Source: Sphaerulina vaccinii
Lineage: Eukaryota > Ascomycota > Dothideomycetes > Mycosphaerellales > Mycosphaerellaceae
Assembly (NCBI GenBank): GCA_022570795.1
Contig: JAKUDP010000013.1
Location: 186,001-250,000 of the forward strand
Length of the DNA stretch: 64,000 nucleotides
Direction: 5' to 3'
Both the position numbers and the translations under genes were made by a program. Shown here one piece after another: positions 19,257 through 29,572 of this stretch. Each line of letters opens with the position of its first letter. Position 1 is the first letter of the stretch. The notes under the pieces were generated by a model, which ran no database searches, was not told the origin of the DNA, and worked only from the letters and a program-made list of their open reading frames with translations.

Positions 19257-19846
19257 CGTGCTTATAGTCGTGGAGTGATAGTGTTTCTTGCGAGGAATGT
19301 CTTGTGATAATGATTTGAGAACTGAAGATGATGCTAAACTTATGCGAATTGGGCTGTGTAGAAGAAAGTGTGACACAGTGTTGCCCGACATGATCCCACC
19401 AAGACCGGTGTGGTATATGTATGGAGCCTTAGGCGCCTGTGTGAAACCTTAGCGCTTGCTGTGCAGCTCGGCCAATCCTGAGCGACGTTTCGTGTAGGAG
19501 CTGACTCCGGCAGCAGAAGGAATCCGAAACACAGCATGAGGCATTGCTATGTTGTTAGTCGCTTCCTCGAGCACAAATGCACATATTAGTGTCAATAGAA
19601 AGCTTCTCCACTGTGTGTCAATGTCCAAGCTGTTCAAAGTAAAGCGCTCTGGCGGGCCTGGTGGTCTCATCGGTATGGGCAGCGTTTCTATTCAGCTTTT
19701 TCTGTAGGTGAGGTAAGCCTCGTCCTCTGGTTCCTCCAGAGTGTAGGGCGAGTACCGGCCTCCATGAAGTCGAGTGCTGCATTTATGCAGTACACGATCG
19801 AGCCCTCGATGAGCCTGCCAATCGTTATCTTGAGGCAATCACCATC
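19257..19846. other. intergenic
   Basis: The promoter of the Cys-rich surface protein and the region 3' of the PRMT3-like zinc-finger gene. I searched it for the missing methyltransferase domain of that gene on the minus strand and found none. Confidence 0.6.
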
Positions 19847-20508
19847 CTATTGGTTGATCACAGCATCGATGGACTGGCCAGCACCTTCCTTCGTAGCATC
19901 TTCATCTGGAACAGGTCTTTCGTCGATATCATCCAGGTTGAACAGCAAAGCATCATCCTCAAGTGTCGGCTGCAAGTACTTGTCGTCGGCCCATGCCTTC
20001 GCATCACTGACATCTGGCTTGGCATTTCCAGCTTTGACTTCAGCTCGAAGGTAATTGACCAGCTTCATTGAGGAATAGAAGTCTAGATCTGTGGCACAAG
20101 TCAGCTTCTCCAACCCTCACTCTAGAGGGTTCGAACTTTCAGTCCCGAATTTGTCGCCACGGTGCTCGCGTCTCGGCAGAGAGGAGAGGAGTACAACTTA
20201 CCATGCTGCACCTGCACCTTGGCAAGGTCAAATTCGTGAGTCTTCCCGGCATGCTCATTCATCGCCTTCGCCCCTCCAAACACTTCTTCGCAAAACAGAC
20301 ACTTGACACTGACATCTTCTGTATCATCCTCCACATCGTTCCATCCCTCCGAATCCGGCTTCAAGTCAATGCCAGCCAATTCAACATCCGGTTCGCTTGC
20401 ACTTTCTTCGTCTCCAGAGAACTGGTAGTTGCCATCTTCTTCGACAGGAGGGCCAACCTTCTCGCCCTCTGCGTTCCTCATCCGCCATCCATGGGGAAGA
20501 TCGGGCAT
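19847..20508 (-). CDS. PRMT3-type C2H2 zinc-finger protein lacking the methyltransferase domain
   Basis: Exons 20202-20508 and 19847-20088 are joined over a 113-nt intron (GTAAGT to ACAG, split Asp codon), giving 182 residues from the Met at 20508; an earlier Met at 20556 would add 16. An acidic lead (EGWNDVEDDTEDVSV) is followed by the zinc finger KCLFCEEVFGGAKAMNEHAG with KTHEFDL. Then come DLDFYSSMKLVNYLRAEVK and KYLQPTLEDDALLFNLDDI. This is the N-terminal half of protein arginine methyltransferase 3, which in animals and fission yeast binds ribosomal protein S2. In PRMT3 a methyltransferase core of about 320 residues follows; here the frame ends with ...SIDAVINQ and a TAG stop. Either a substrate-binding paralogue or a truncated PRMT3. 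Confidence 0.82.
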
Positions 20509-20699
20509 TGTTCGAAGTTGTACTTTGATGGTGTTTATGTAAGAGATTTCGTGCATATGGAAAGCTCAGGCGAGCAGTTGTGATAGGGCAGTCGGTAAGT
20601 TCGGCAAGGATGAAGATAAGCTTTGATGACGTGATCGCTCCTATTATACCATCCGACTTTCACCTCCTCTCTTCCGTTTCCCATCTGCTTCCATATACA

Positions 20700-23059
20700 A
20701 TGGCGCCCGACAGAGGAGATCGCGAGCATCTGCTACGCGAAGACGACGATGAGACCGATCTTGAGCCGCAGAACAGCATCACTTCTGCACCAATCGGACA
20801 CGAACCCGACTCCGACTTCCTGGCGCGTCAGTCTGAACAACCTCAGTTCACTGTACGCGCACTCGTGGTAGGAACCTTCATTGGCGTCCTAATTGCCTTC
20901 TCCAACACGTACTTTGGCCTGCAGACAGGATGGATCTCTGGAATGGCCATGCCGAGCGCATTGATTGGCTTCGCATACTTCAAAGGACTACGCACAATGT
21001 CGAGAGCCATTGGAGGCAGAATCGAGAGATTCAACTTCGGCAAGGACTTCAGCGAAGTGGAGAATGTGCTGGTACAGACTGTTGCAGGCTCTGTCGGGAC
21101 AATGCCACTAGGCTGTGGATTCGTGGGCGTTGTACCTGCGTTGGAGTTCTTGCTGAAGCCCAGCGAGACTCCACCTGGAGCTGTCTTTCATGCTGGCATG
21201 CCCGAAGCTGAAGGGACTGCTGGTGGCATTCACTTGTCCCTGGCGAAGCTGATCCTCTGGGCACTCGGACTGTGCTTCTTTGGTGTTATGTTCGCTGTGC
21301 CACTGCGGAAGGAGGTCATCATACGTGAGAAGCTGAAGTTTCCGTCTGGAACTGCCACTGCGTTAATGATTGGCGTTCTCCATGGTGGCGAGAAGAGTGG
21401 TGTCGAAGGCGAGGTCGAGAGACATGCCGAGACACGCCGAAGAAAGTCGAGAAAGTCTGGCAGCAGCGGCGACGAGGAGGCTCAAGGGCTCATCAGTAAT
21501 GCCGCTGCTCGACGGAGTACCGACAGTGAGCCCATCACTCGTAAAGACAGCAAGACTGAGGAACAGAAGAAGGATTGGCAAAAGCAGATTCGACTGCTGA
21601 CTACCTCCTTCGGCATCTCTGGTGCATATGTACGTACCACACACATCGTAGGCAAGACCAGCTCTGGCCTGGCACTGATGGTAAGTTGTAGACCCTCATC
21701 TCCTACTTTCTTCCACAACTACACTCAATCCCATTCCTGGGTCTTTACATGTCAGAGAAGTGGGTGTGGAACTTGAACCCAAGCCCAGCATACGTCGGAC
21801 AAGGCATCATCATGGGACCTGCCACCACGATACACATGCTGCTCGGTGCACTACTTGGCTGGGCAGTCCTCTCGCCTATAGCGAAGTACAAAGGCTGGGC
21901 ATCTGGACCCGTCGACGACTGGAACACGGGCTCGAAAGGCTGGATTGTGTGGGTCAGCTTAGCAATCATGCTCGCAGACGCCATCGTCTCTCTTGGCTGG
22001 CTTGTTCTTCGACCAGCAATCTGGTATGTTCGCACGTATGGTTCCGGCTTTGTGCAAGGCATCAAACAAAAAGGCTTGAAGCGACACTTGCACGACATTT
22101 CAACACCCATAATGCGTGGCTATAGCCCGGTCAACCTCAACGACGATCCAAATGATGCTTCGCACAAAGCTCCCGACTACGTCCAAGAACAAGAGTACGA
22201 TGCGCCACCCGAACACCAAATTGGCCTCAAGACGACCCTAGTAGGCCTCACTATAACTCTGGTCTTCTGCATCTTTGCAGTGCAATACTCCTTTGCTGGC
22301 ATAATCTCGATCGGCCTCACAGTACTTGCACTTCTACTGGCATTGCTGCTTTCGATCATGGGTGTGCGAGCTCTAGGCGAAACAGATCTCAATCCAGTAT
22401 CAGGCATCAGTAAACTTACACAGCTTATCTTCGCAGCTGTCGTCCCATCGTCGTCACCAAACGCTGTGACGATCAACCTCATCGCTGGTGGTATCTCAGA
22501 GGCGGGAGCTTTACAAGCTGGCGACTTGCTACAGGACCTCAAATGTGGGCATCTCCTTGGCGCATCACCAAAAGCACAATTCTGGGGACAGCTTATCGGA
22601 TCAGGAATAGGCGCCGTGGTATCAGCTTGTGTGTATAGACTATACACAAACGTCTACACCATCCCAGGAGGACAGTTCCAGATCCCAACAGGATACGTCT
22701 GGATCTTCACAGCTCGGCTCGTTACTGGCAGCGGGCTACCGCCACATACGTTCGAGTTCGCAATTGGTGCCGCTATCATCTGGGCTCTGCTTACAGCACT
22801 TCGGATATATGGACAATCTCGGAAAGCGAAATGGACGCCGCTCGTTCCTGGAGGCATTGCAGTTGCTGTGGGGATGTATAACACTCCGAGTTTCACGCTT
22901 GCGAGGACAGTAGGCGGACTGTTGTCTTGGTGGTGGAGTGGATGGAAGAAGAGGGAAGAAACGCCGATGATCGTGTTGGCAAGTGGGCTGATTCTTGGAG
23001 AGGGTTTGTTGAGTATTGTCAAGCTGGGGTTGGCAAGTGGAAAGGTGCCGCATTTGTGA
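20700..23059 (+). CDS. OPT-family oligopeptide / metal-chelate transporter
   Basis: Exons 20700-21629 and 21692-23059 are joined over a 62-nt intron (GTACGT to GTAG, phase 0), giving 765 residues. An acidic N-terminal tail precedes about 14 membrane helices. Conserved OPT pieces include FSNTYFGLQTGWISGMAMPSA, EVENVLVQTVAGSVGTMPLG, RKEVIIREKLKFPSGTATA, GETDLNPVSGISKLTQL and GLPPHTFEFAIGAA. The NPVSG motif and layout point to the YSL-like branch of the OPT family, proton-coupled carriers of small peptides or metal chelates at plasma or vacuolar membranes. A charged loop (about 245-300) rich in Arg/Ser/Lys is probably cytosolic and phosphorylated. Substrate is not determinable. The start is the first ATG after CCATATACA and matches the acidic N termini of relatives. 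Confidence 0.93.
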
Positions 23060-23584
23060 AGGAGGTGGCAGAGATGCCACATGAAAGAGAGTGAGGCGTG
23101 AGGTGCATGTAAGGTGACTGCAAGATCTACGACAACTATTTGAAGGAGAAAGGCATGAAACATACCTTGCGATCTCATGCGAAGAGAGTAACTTCACCCC
23201 CCAGAGAGTACTCAACCAATGCTACGAAAGGACCTAGCAGTACGACATTGGCACTCATCATGGTGCGAGAGTGGAAGGCACGAGGCGAAGCTGAGAAGCC
23301 GCATATTCGATACTTTCACTTTCTCGAACACGCGACGAACGCCCTACGACCTACCCACATGCTCGACCCCACATACACTAAGACTTGGCGGCACTCCTCC
23401 ATACGCCTCAGTACGGCGGCCGCGTTAGGAGGCAGTAACTCACTACTCAGATACTTGACTCTCCGACATATCTTGGCACTCAAGTGCTCCATACGCAAGA
23501 CACAGCGGACTTTTCATTCAGAGGTCAGCGAACCACGTTGCATGCTAACGATCACCGAACAGTCGGCAACATTATCATGCTCCA
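23060..23584. other. intergenic, promoter of the repeat-peptide gene
   Basis: About 520 bp after the OPT gene. No gene was seen; the TATA element that follows belongs to the repeat-peptide locus. Confidence 0.55.
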
Positions 23585-23592
23585 GTATATAA
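23585..23592 (+). promoter_or_regulatory. TATA box of the repeat-peptide gene
   Basis: TATATAAG lies 74 bp before the ATG at 23666, with a pyrimidine-rich segment at about 23610-23640 as likely start site. Strong TATA boxes are typical of highly expressed, inducible fungal genes. Confidence 0.55.
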
Positions 23593-23665
23593 GGAAATGG
23601 TCCGGTCGTCACATTCTTACCATTATCATCTTCAGCATCAAACATCGCATCAATCAACAGACAAG

Positions 23666-24376
23666 ATGAAGTACACACTCGCAGCCCTCGCCCTCGCGAG
23701 TCTCTCGGTCGCTGCACCTCTTCAAGTGGCAAGTCCGTCGAAGAGATACCTGGAGGCCACAGATCCGGAAGCTACGTTCCTGGCTGGACCCCACTCGACA
23801 GACGAACTGCTTTGCAGAGTGGCAAATTCGTTGAGGACACACCTGGAGGCCACAGATCCGGAAGCTACGTTCCTGGCTGGTCTCCAGGAGGTATCTCTAA
23901 CCCGGACCTTGCGGAACTTGTTCGTCTAGCAACGAGAGACGCGTTGCAGAGTGGCAAGTTTGTTGAAGGTACACCTGAAGGTCACAGACCTGGAAGTTAT
24001 GTTCCTGTAAGTCTATATCATTATGCTTCGAATGAATGAGTGAAGGCACTAATATTCGAATAGGGCTGGTCTCCAAGCGGCATCTCTAGCGACGTGCGTT
24101 CACAACTCGGATTAGTGAGAAAGAACGCATTGCAAAGCGGCTAGTTCGTCGAAGGCACACCTGAAGGTCATCGTCCAGGATCATACGTCCCTGGCTGGTC
24201 GCCAGGTGGCTTGAAGGAGAGAGAGGCGGAAGCTTTACAGAGTGGCAAGTTTGTTGAAGGTACTCCAGAGGGACATCGTCCTAGGAGCTATGTTCCGGTA
24301 AGTGTTGCTGATCTACGACAGTGTGAGGAGTGTTTTGCTGATCTTCGTGAAGGGATGGTCTCCAGGTGGACTTTGA
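23666..24376 (+). pseudogene. secreted precursor with five tandem peptide repeats, carrying a frameshift and a stop
   Basis: A clear signal peptide (MKYTLAALALASLSVAAPLQ) is followed by five copies of a unit that starts LQSGKFVEGTPEGHR and continues PGSYVPGWSPGG. Units begin near 23721, 23809, 23944, 24127 and 24235 and are separated by charged, variable spacers (DRR, RLATRD, RKN, KEREAE). Introns at 24007-24063 and 24298-24352 split units 3 and 5 at the same place, between VP and GW. The signal frame and the repeat frame are offset by one base at about 23725, and the Lys codon of unit 4 is TAG (24142-24144). An intact gene would give a small secreted protein that could be cut into similar peptides of about 27 residues, as in Kex2-processed repeat precursors. 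Not a recognised family. Exon frames are seen directly; processing is inference. Confidence 0.72.
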
Positions 24377-26056
24377 TACCAGCAGCGTCGTAGAGTAATT
24401 GTGGCGTGCTAGCTATAGAGCATGGGAGAATTGAAATGCTGTAGATTATGTATCTCACAATGTCCAGTTCTGGTGGATTATGTCTTTTTCATGGCGTCTC
24501 TGATCGAGTTTATTATGGTTCTAGGCAGATACGAGTATGTTGATGACCTGGATGTATCTGAACTCATGCAGGTCTCGTGTAATGGGCCAACATTCTGCCA
24601 AGGCTCAAGAAAATCGAACACTGCTAGCATGCACTGTCTCCGCTTCTGATTGCTTGGTGTGCTTTTATATGGCAGAGAGCCTTGCTAACGCAGGACTAGA
24701 AGAGTGAAGCTCTCTATCATCAAATCCTCCCATAATAATACTCACCTCTGCTGTCGCATTCGGCGCGAATTGCCTTGGGAAGCCGGCAATGTTCAACCGC
24801 GCCAGACTTTACGCTTTTGATCGTTCAATTGCTTGAGAGTATATCTGCAGAATCTTGGTAGCAGCAGTGGCATCCTGCCGCCGCATATCGTAAAGCACCC
24901 AATGAACGCAATGCGTACGCCAAGATCATGCGCCAAGCCCAGTCAGAAGACGAAGAACTGCGATGACAAGCCTTGCACAACACCCGCGAAAGCTCTCGGT
25001 GCAGGTATAGGTCCAGTAGCTGGGCAGTTGCATTATCTGGTTCTCAAGAATATGCCATTGGTATCACATTCGACGGCAGCTAAGGGAAAGCTGCAGAAAG
25101 CCTTCAGGCTCGAGACCCACATGTGAATGAGGGCTAAGTATGGCCTGATCGGCCCGGACCATGACAGTCTCATGAACAACACCTCTTTCTCCATCAGTTC
25201 TTGAGGGTTGAAATCTTGGTTCATGCACAGTCTGAGATGCCATTGGGACTTGTTCGTCTGGAACTAACGTATGTTTCCAGATTTCGGGTCCACTAGTCGA
25301 TGAGGGCTGTGAAGATCCATGAGTCTGTGCTCGTGCCAGGGAGTTGGGAATCGTAAAGGTCAAGACCTCATCCCAGTACGACGACGCCCACATTAAGAGA
25401 AGGTCATGGTACTGAGTGGTTAGATCTCGACGGCAACTAATGGTTGACTGCAGAAATAGGGCCCACTGGTAGATGAGGGCAAAGAGCATTGATCAAGTTA
25501 GCAGACTGAGATCGAAAGCTACTACCCTCGTGGCGCGCGATCCAACGTCGGAAATACTCTCTGAATGCTGGGTTATACAGGCAACGCGCTCTGTCTAGGA
25601 ACGCAATGGCCTGGTGCTCGCGAATTGACGGAAATGATTACGACCTGATCACAACTTTCTGACGTTTCGTCATTTAACGCGAGCCACCGTCTTGATCAGT
25701 GACGGTCCCAAGCATCCATGGGCCTCCTCTGGTCACGCTCCTGATGTCAGCCTCGAGCATGTTCTCCATCTTCGACTGGCCCTCTGAAAAGTCAAGAGAG
25801 ACGCATCATCGTCCTGACTACGAGCGATCCTTTGATCCCATGTCAACGAGCACTCGCAGCTTGTCTGCTCACTGATCCTGAGTGCCACTTGTACTGATGA
25901 ACGTAGATCTCCCAAAACGATCGATTCGATTCATATATGCCAACAATCAAAGAAGGCTCTCAGATGCATGAGGTCTGCAGCGAATGCGACTATCGCTGAG
26001 AACGCTCTCGCGTAGCATCAAGAACAGTCAACGGTCTCAACTTCTCCGATCATTCG
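24377..26056. other. gene-poor stretch with weak repeats
   Basis: About 1.7 kb with no supportable gene. Three weak copies of a GGNCCAC(T/A)NGTNGATGAGGGC-like word occur at about 25110-25138, 25284-25312 and 25457-25487; two of them are preceded by a CGACGGCA(G/A)CTAA word (25072 and 25428). This looks like old duplicated, decayed DNA. Confidence 0.4.
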
Positions 26057-26734
26057 TCAAGCTCGAATCTGCTCTCCAGACCTTCTGCTTGCTTCGCGAA
26101 CAGCACGCCCCACATCAGCATATAACCGATCTGCTTCCCATGGAGTAGCATCAGCACTCCGTCTCTCGGCTGGCAGGTAGCTACTCTTAGCATTTCGGAA
26201 TCGATCACATCTTTCCATTCTGGCTTGCTCGGCTTCACGATCTTCTTTCGTCATACGCTTCTCTCGAACGGGTTCTTCTTTCGGTACTGGCTGTTGCTGA
26301 TACCGTGACCGTCGCCAGTAAGTCTTCCTCGACCAATCATCTTCAGAGTCTTGCTCGACTGATCTCCTCGGTTCTGAAGTAGACTTCTGTTGGCGACTGC
26401 TACTTTTCCAGTAGGATTTCCTGGACCATGGCTTCTCATCTTCGTCATCCCTATCTTTGGACTGACGGGAACGGCTTCTCCTTCTTCTCGAACGACTGCT
26501 AGACTTTGCTTTGGTTCCAGCTTCACGATCATATCGATCGTCTGGACCCTTTCTTGTCACATTGGCTACATGATGCACGCATTTGTCGCCAATGTCGGTG
26601 TCGACGAGCTTTGTGATGCCGTTGGCAGCTATGCCTGCGAAGGCAGGGTCGAAAGGCATCTGATCTACTCTGGAGCGTGGATGTCCTGGTAATGGAGCAT
26701 GATCTAGAAGCAAAGTGGTCAATGTGTCAGTCAT
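26057..26734 (-). CDS. Arg/Ser-rich hypothetical protein with an internal repeat
   Basis: A single exon of 225 residues. The N-terminal third (MPFDPAFAGIAANGITKLVD) is ordered-looking. The centre is a basic RS-rich tract (SSSRSRRRRSRSRQS) followed by two related units: PWSRKSYWKSSSRQQ and DWSRKTYWRRSRYQQQ. The C-terminal third is highly charged and probably helical (KEDREAEQARMERCDRF). A nuclear or RNA-associated role would suit RS content, but no domain is recognised. The ORF is the only long one on the minus strand here, and its composition differs from intergenic surroundings. Translation could start at the second Met (MPFDPAF). Confidence 0.55.
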   Translation of the reverse strand: MTDTLTTLLLDHAPLPGHPRSRVDQMPFDPAFAGIAANGITKLVDTDIGDKCVHHVANVTRKGPDDRYDREAGTKAKSSSRSRRRRSRSRQSKDRDDEDEKPWSRKSYWKSSSRQQKSTSEPRRSVEQDSEDDWSRKTYWRRSRYQQQPVPKEEPVREKRMTKEDREAEQARMERCDRFRNAKSSYLPAERRSADATPWEADRLYADVGRAVREASRRSGEQIRA

Positions 26735-27163
26735 TCTGGAAGACTAATGACGACAGTCCTTGGACCCTTTGACGCTATGTTCAACCGTCCGCGGACTAGA
26801 CTGAAGTCAATTCTTGGTATATCTATGTGGCCAAGGGCCAAGTACCACAGCTCCCATGCTGTAAACACGCCACAACTTGGGACTCTCGAACAAGCACTTC
26901 ACTCCGCGGCATGAAGATGCAGAAGTGTGGCTGATGATGCTCCGCGCGATGAATGCAGGCACGTGTCTCCCAAGCTTTCACTTGGCAACCCTGCATAGAT
27001 CGTGCTAGGCTGACCAGTCATAAGTCTCCATCTTCAATAAGCCTTGCGAGGTCCAGCTCTGTATGACATCGGTCCGGCATGCCATGGACATACCCAGGAT
27101 GTTGACCAAGTTCATTCATGGCAGGATGACATAGCCAGAAGACAACAATGCTCGCGGAAGCAG
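26735..27163. other. intergenic
   Basis: A divergent region between the RS-rich gene and the small Gly/Arg/Met-rich gene. No additional feature was recognised. Confidence 0.5.
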
Positions 27164-27170
27164 TATATAG
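27164..27170 (+). promoter_or_regulatory. TATA box of the small Gly/Arg-rich gene
   Basis: TATATAG stands 177 bp before the ATG at 27341. It is followed by a long, A- and C-rich, G-poor leader typical of well-translated fungal 5'UTRs. Confidence 0.4.
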
Positions 27171-27340
27171 GAACTGTGAAGCATTAGCAGAAGGACTTCG
27201 CATCAACACATCATACATTGAACAAACCTCAACACACAGAAGAGCTCAACAAGAACAACAGCCCAACAGCCGGGGGTCTCGATACAACCTACAGCAACCA
27301 AGAACCACCTCAAACAACCACACGACCTCAAAAAACAAAA

Positions 27341-27547
27341 ATGTGTCTTCCGTTCGGCTCCCGCAGATCTCGTCGTCAACCCAACGTCGTCATGGTAGAG
27401 AAGCCACGCTATGGAGGCTCTCGTATGGGAGGAGGAATGATGGGAGGCAGAACAGGTGGAGGCATGCTCGGAGTCTTTGGCGGAGGACGAGGTCGCGCAG
27501 CATGCCCACCACCACGAGCACGAATGGGACCTGGTCGCCGATGGTAG
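27341..27547 (+). CDS. small Gly/Arg/Met-rich protein (68 residues)
   Basis: The ATG at 27341 sits in a good context (ACAAAAATGT) after a C/A-rich leader with a TATA box upstream. The 68-residue product starts MCLPFGSRRSRRQPN, then VVMVEKPRYGG, a Met/Gly tract (RMGGGMMGGRTGGGMLGVF) and ends ACPPPRARMGPGRRW. A Cys at position 2-3 followed by basic residues could allow S-acylation, but this is a guess. The same frame is open 41 codons upstream; the internal start is preferred because the upstream part looks like leader sequence. I know small fungal proteins of this style but no assigned function. Confidence 0.6.
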   Translation: MCLPFGSRRSRRQPNVVMVEKPRYGGSRMGGGMMGGRTGGGMLGVFGGGRGRAACPPPRARMGPGRRW

Positions 27548-28708
27548 ATGGGCTAGAGATGTATTGGACCGATGACTTAAAAGGCGCGGAATTTGTAAAA
27601 TACTGCAGAGGTCACGCGACGGTGGATAATGAGTGTATATGACTTGATGAAGCATGAGCGGAATGAGACGATTTGTACACTATAGTTATATTGTTAGCGG
27701 AGCATTGCAATGACACGATATCTTGATCTACTCTCATCTCCATTCCACCACTTCTCCGTCTCTCGCAGTCCTATTCTCAGGTGCCATATGCGATCGCCAA
27801 TCTGAGACCCGGAAAGCATGTAAAGCGCCATCACGTACTCATACACTTACCAGCAAATAACCTCCGGTTAGTCTACTGTCGATACCATGTTCGGCAGAGG
27901 CAGTCCATCATGCCACCAGAATGGGAGGGGTGAGTCACTTTCAGGTATGAAATTCTAAACTTGATGACACTGGAGTAGAGGACAGAAAGGAAAACGAAGA
28001 TGGTGCATTGGACACGGCAGATCCTTAGTCATCAAGCCTCAGGCAGGAATTTCAATTTCTCGCTTCACTTCACGCGGCTTCTGCGAACGTAGCAACCATT
28101 GTACGAACTACCATACCTTACCTTTGTTCGCGAGCTATCGGGCTTACTGTGGACGGGACTCACACGTGCTAAGCATGAGCTCGTTCAGCACCCAGCACTG
28201 CGATACACAGGTCTACTGGCCTGGCAAACAGCACAAAGATCCGGCTTAGGAGTACACAAGAGTGCATCTGTGCAGGGCCTCATTGTATGACACACCCGAC
28301 ACGGAAGCGCAGGATGTGGACGTGAATGTTCAACTTGTGGGTATGAGTACTTCGAGGTATCTCTGCTACACTCATTTCACTATATGAGCAGAAATGGCTG
28401 GGCGTGACAGGAAAGCAAAGCATGGGTTTCTACGATTTGTTCGGTTGTCTTACTGGTACGCTTCGAGCCTCTCCGAAGTAACAATGCTTGCCCTTCCATC
28501 GGCAAAGTCAAGCCCTCTGCGCCTCTTCCCGACTCTGTTTCAGTGGCAGTGCTCGACTTCGATCAATTTACAGAAGAGATGCTCAGTCTCTAGCATGTTC
28601 AATGGGTGCCACCATCGACAGTCGTTTCTCCTTTCCGATACTGGCCATGTTGGTCAAACTCCAGCCGGCCCCAAGGCAGATCAGTCATCATTGTGCCGAC
28701 GAGCACGT
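27548..28708. other. intergenic
   Basis: About 1.2 kb. ORFs on the plus strand at 28099-28290 and 28394-28933 show no domains, and the second overlaps the exonuclease gene antisense. Nothing supportable. Confidence 0.5.
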
Positions 28709-29572
28709 TCACGAGCATGCATCCCATTCAGGGTCGTAGTCAGAGGAATCGTATTCCTGCGCGCTTGCGCGAGCCGCCTTCTTTCTCTTCTCGGTGGAGA
28801 TGGCCCGAGACATGACTTTCATGGCCTGTTCAGTGTCGCTATCACGCTTGGTGAACTTGCGAAACAGCTGCATAGTCGACTTGGCATCCTCCACCGGACA
28901 ATGGCTGCCTCCAACCTGGATCTTCTTTCCTAGCTCGACAAGTGCCGCCACCTCCAACCTTGGTCCACGGCCAGCAGGATTCAATCCAGAGTAGAGAAGT
29001 TGCATATCGACGATCTCACAGTCCTTGAATGGATCTGATTCGATGTAGAACGCCTTTTCATCGCCTTGGTAGTCGTGCATCACGACCTTACTACAGATGC
29101 TGAACATCCTCACCAACCAGCCCTCGACGACCTTGCCTCTCTTAGCACCATTCTGGAACTTCAGATCTTCACTAAGCACGCCAAATCTGACGGGATCCAT
29201 GCGCTTGGTCGTTCCCGGCTCGTTGTCGTACACCACGAAAGTATCAAGGATGACACTCCCATCTTCATCGACGACAGTGACGCGACCGAGGCGGGAGATC
29301 TGAACGCCATTCTTTACGATTCGCTGGAATTCGCTGTCGTATGCGATGACCATGTCAGGCTTGACAAGGTCCCAGCGTGGTGTCGTCTGAGTGGCGCGGC
29401 AATATGGTGGGTTGCGCGGCTTCTTGTGGTCGTGTACGCTGGTGCTCTTCGCAAGCGGATTGACACCAGCTGAGCTTTTGCCACCGTGAGCCTTCGAGGC
29501 CGGCTGCCAACGACGATTGGAATTCCCACCTCGAGCCTGTGCCATGGCTGGCGAATTTGCGGTTCCTGCCAT
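28709..29572 (-). CDS. DEDDh-family 3'-5' exonuclease domain protein
   Basis: A single exon of 287 residues. After a disordered basic N terminus of about 65 residues comes VIAYDSEFQR (Asp79, Glu81: ExoI motif), then the second motif VVMHDYQGDEKAF (Asp171), and ExoIII motif GGSHCPVEDAKSTM (His224, Asp229), so all four acidic residues and the His of a DEDDh nuclease are present. DMQLLYSGLNPAGRG (189-203) fits the region before ExoIII, as in the REX4/ISG20 group, which trims structured RNAs. The C terminus is basic and then acidic (YDSSDYDPEWDACS). RNA substrate is inferred from the group; no RNA-binding domain is visible. A fungal branch distinct from Rex4 itself is likely, as the N-terminal region differs. 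Confidence 0.85.
   Translation of the reverse strand: MAGTANSPAMAQARGGNSNRRWQPASKAHGGKSSAGVNPLAKSTSVHDHKKPRNPPYCRATQTTPRWDLVKPDMVIAYDSEFQRIVKNGVQISRLGRVTVVDEDGSVILDTFVVYDNEPGTTKRMDPVRFGVLSEDLKFQNGAKRGKVVEGWLVRMFSICSKVVMHDYQGDEKAFYIESDPFKDCEIVDMQLLYSGLNPAGRGPRLEVAALVELGKKIQVGGSHCPVEDAKSTMQLFRKFTKRDSDTEQAMKVMSRAISTEKRKKAARASAQEYDSSDYDPEWDACS

Noticed and set aside
23666..24376. Identification of the repeat peptide as an alpha-type mating pheromone
   Set aside because: The units are about 27 residues, lack the usual Trp/Cys decapeptide core, and only one spacer resembles KREAEA.
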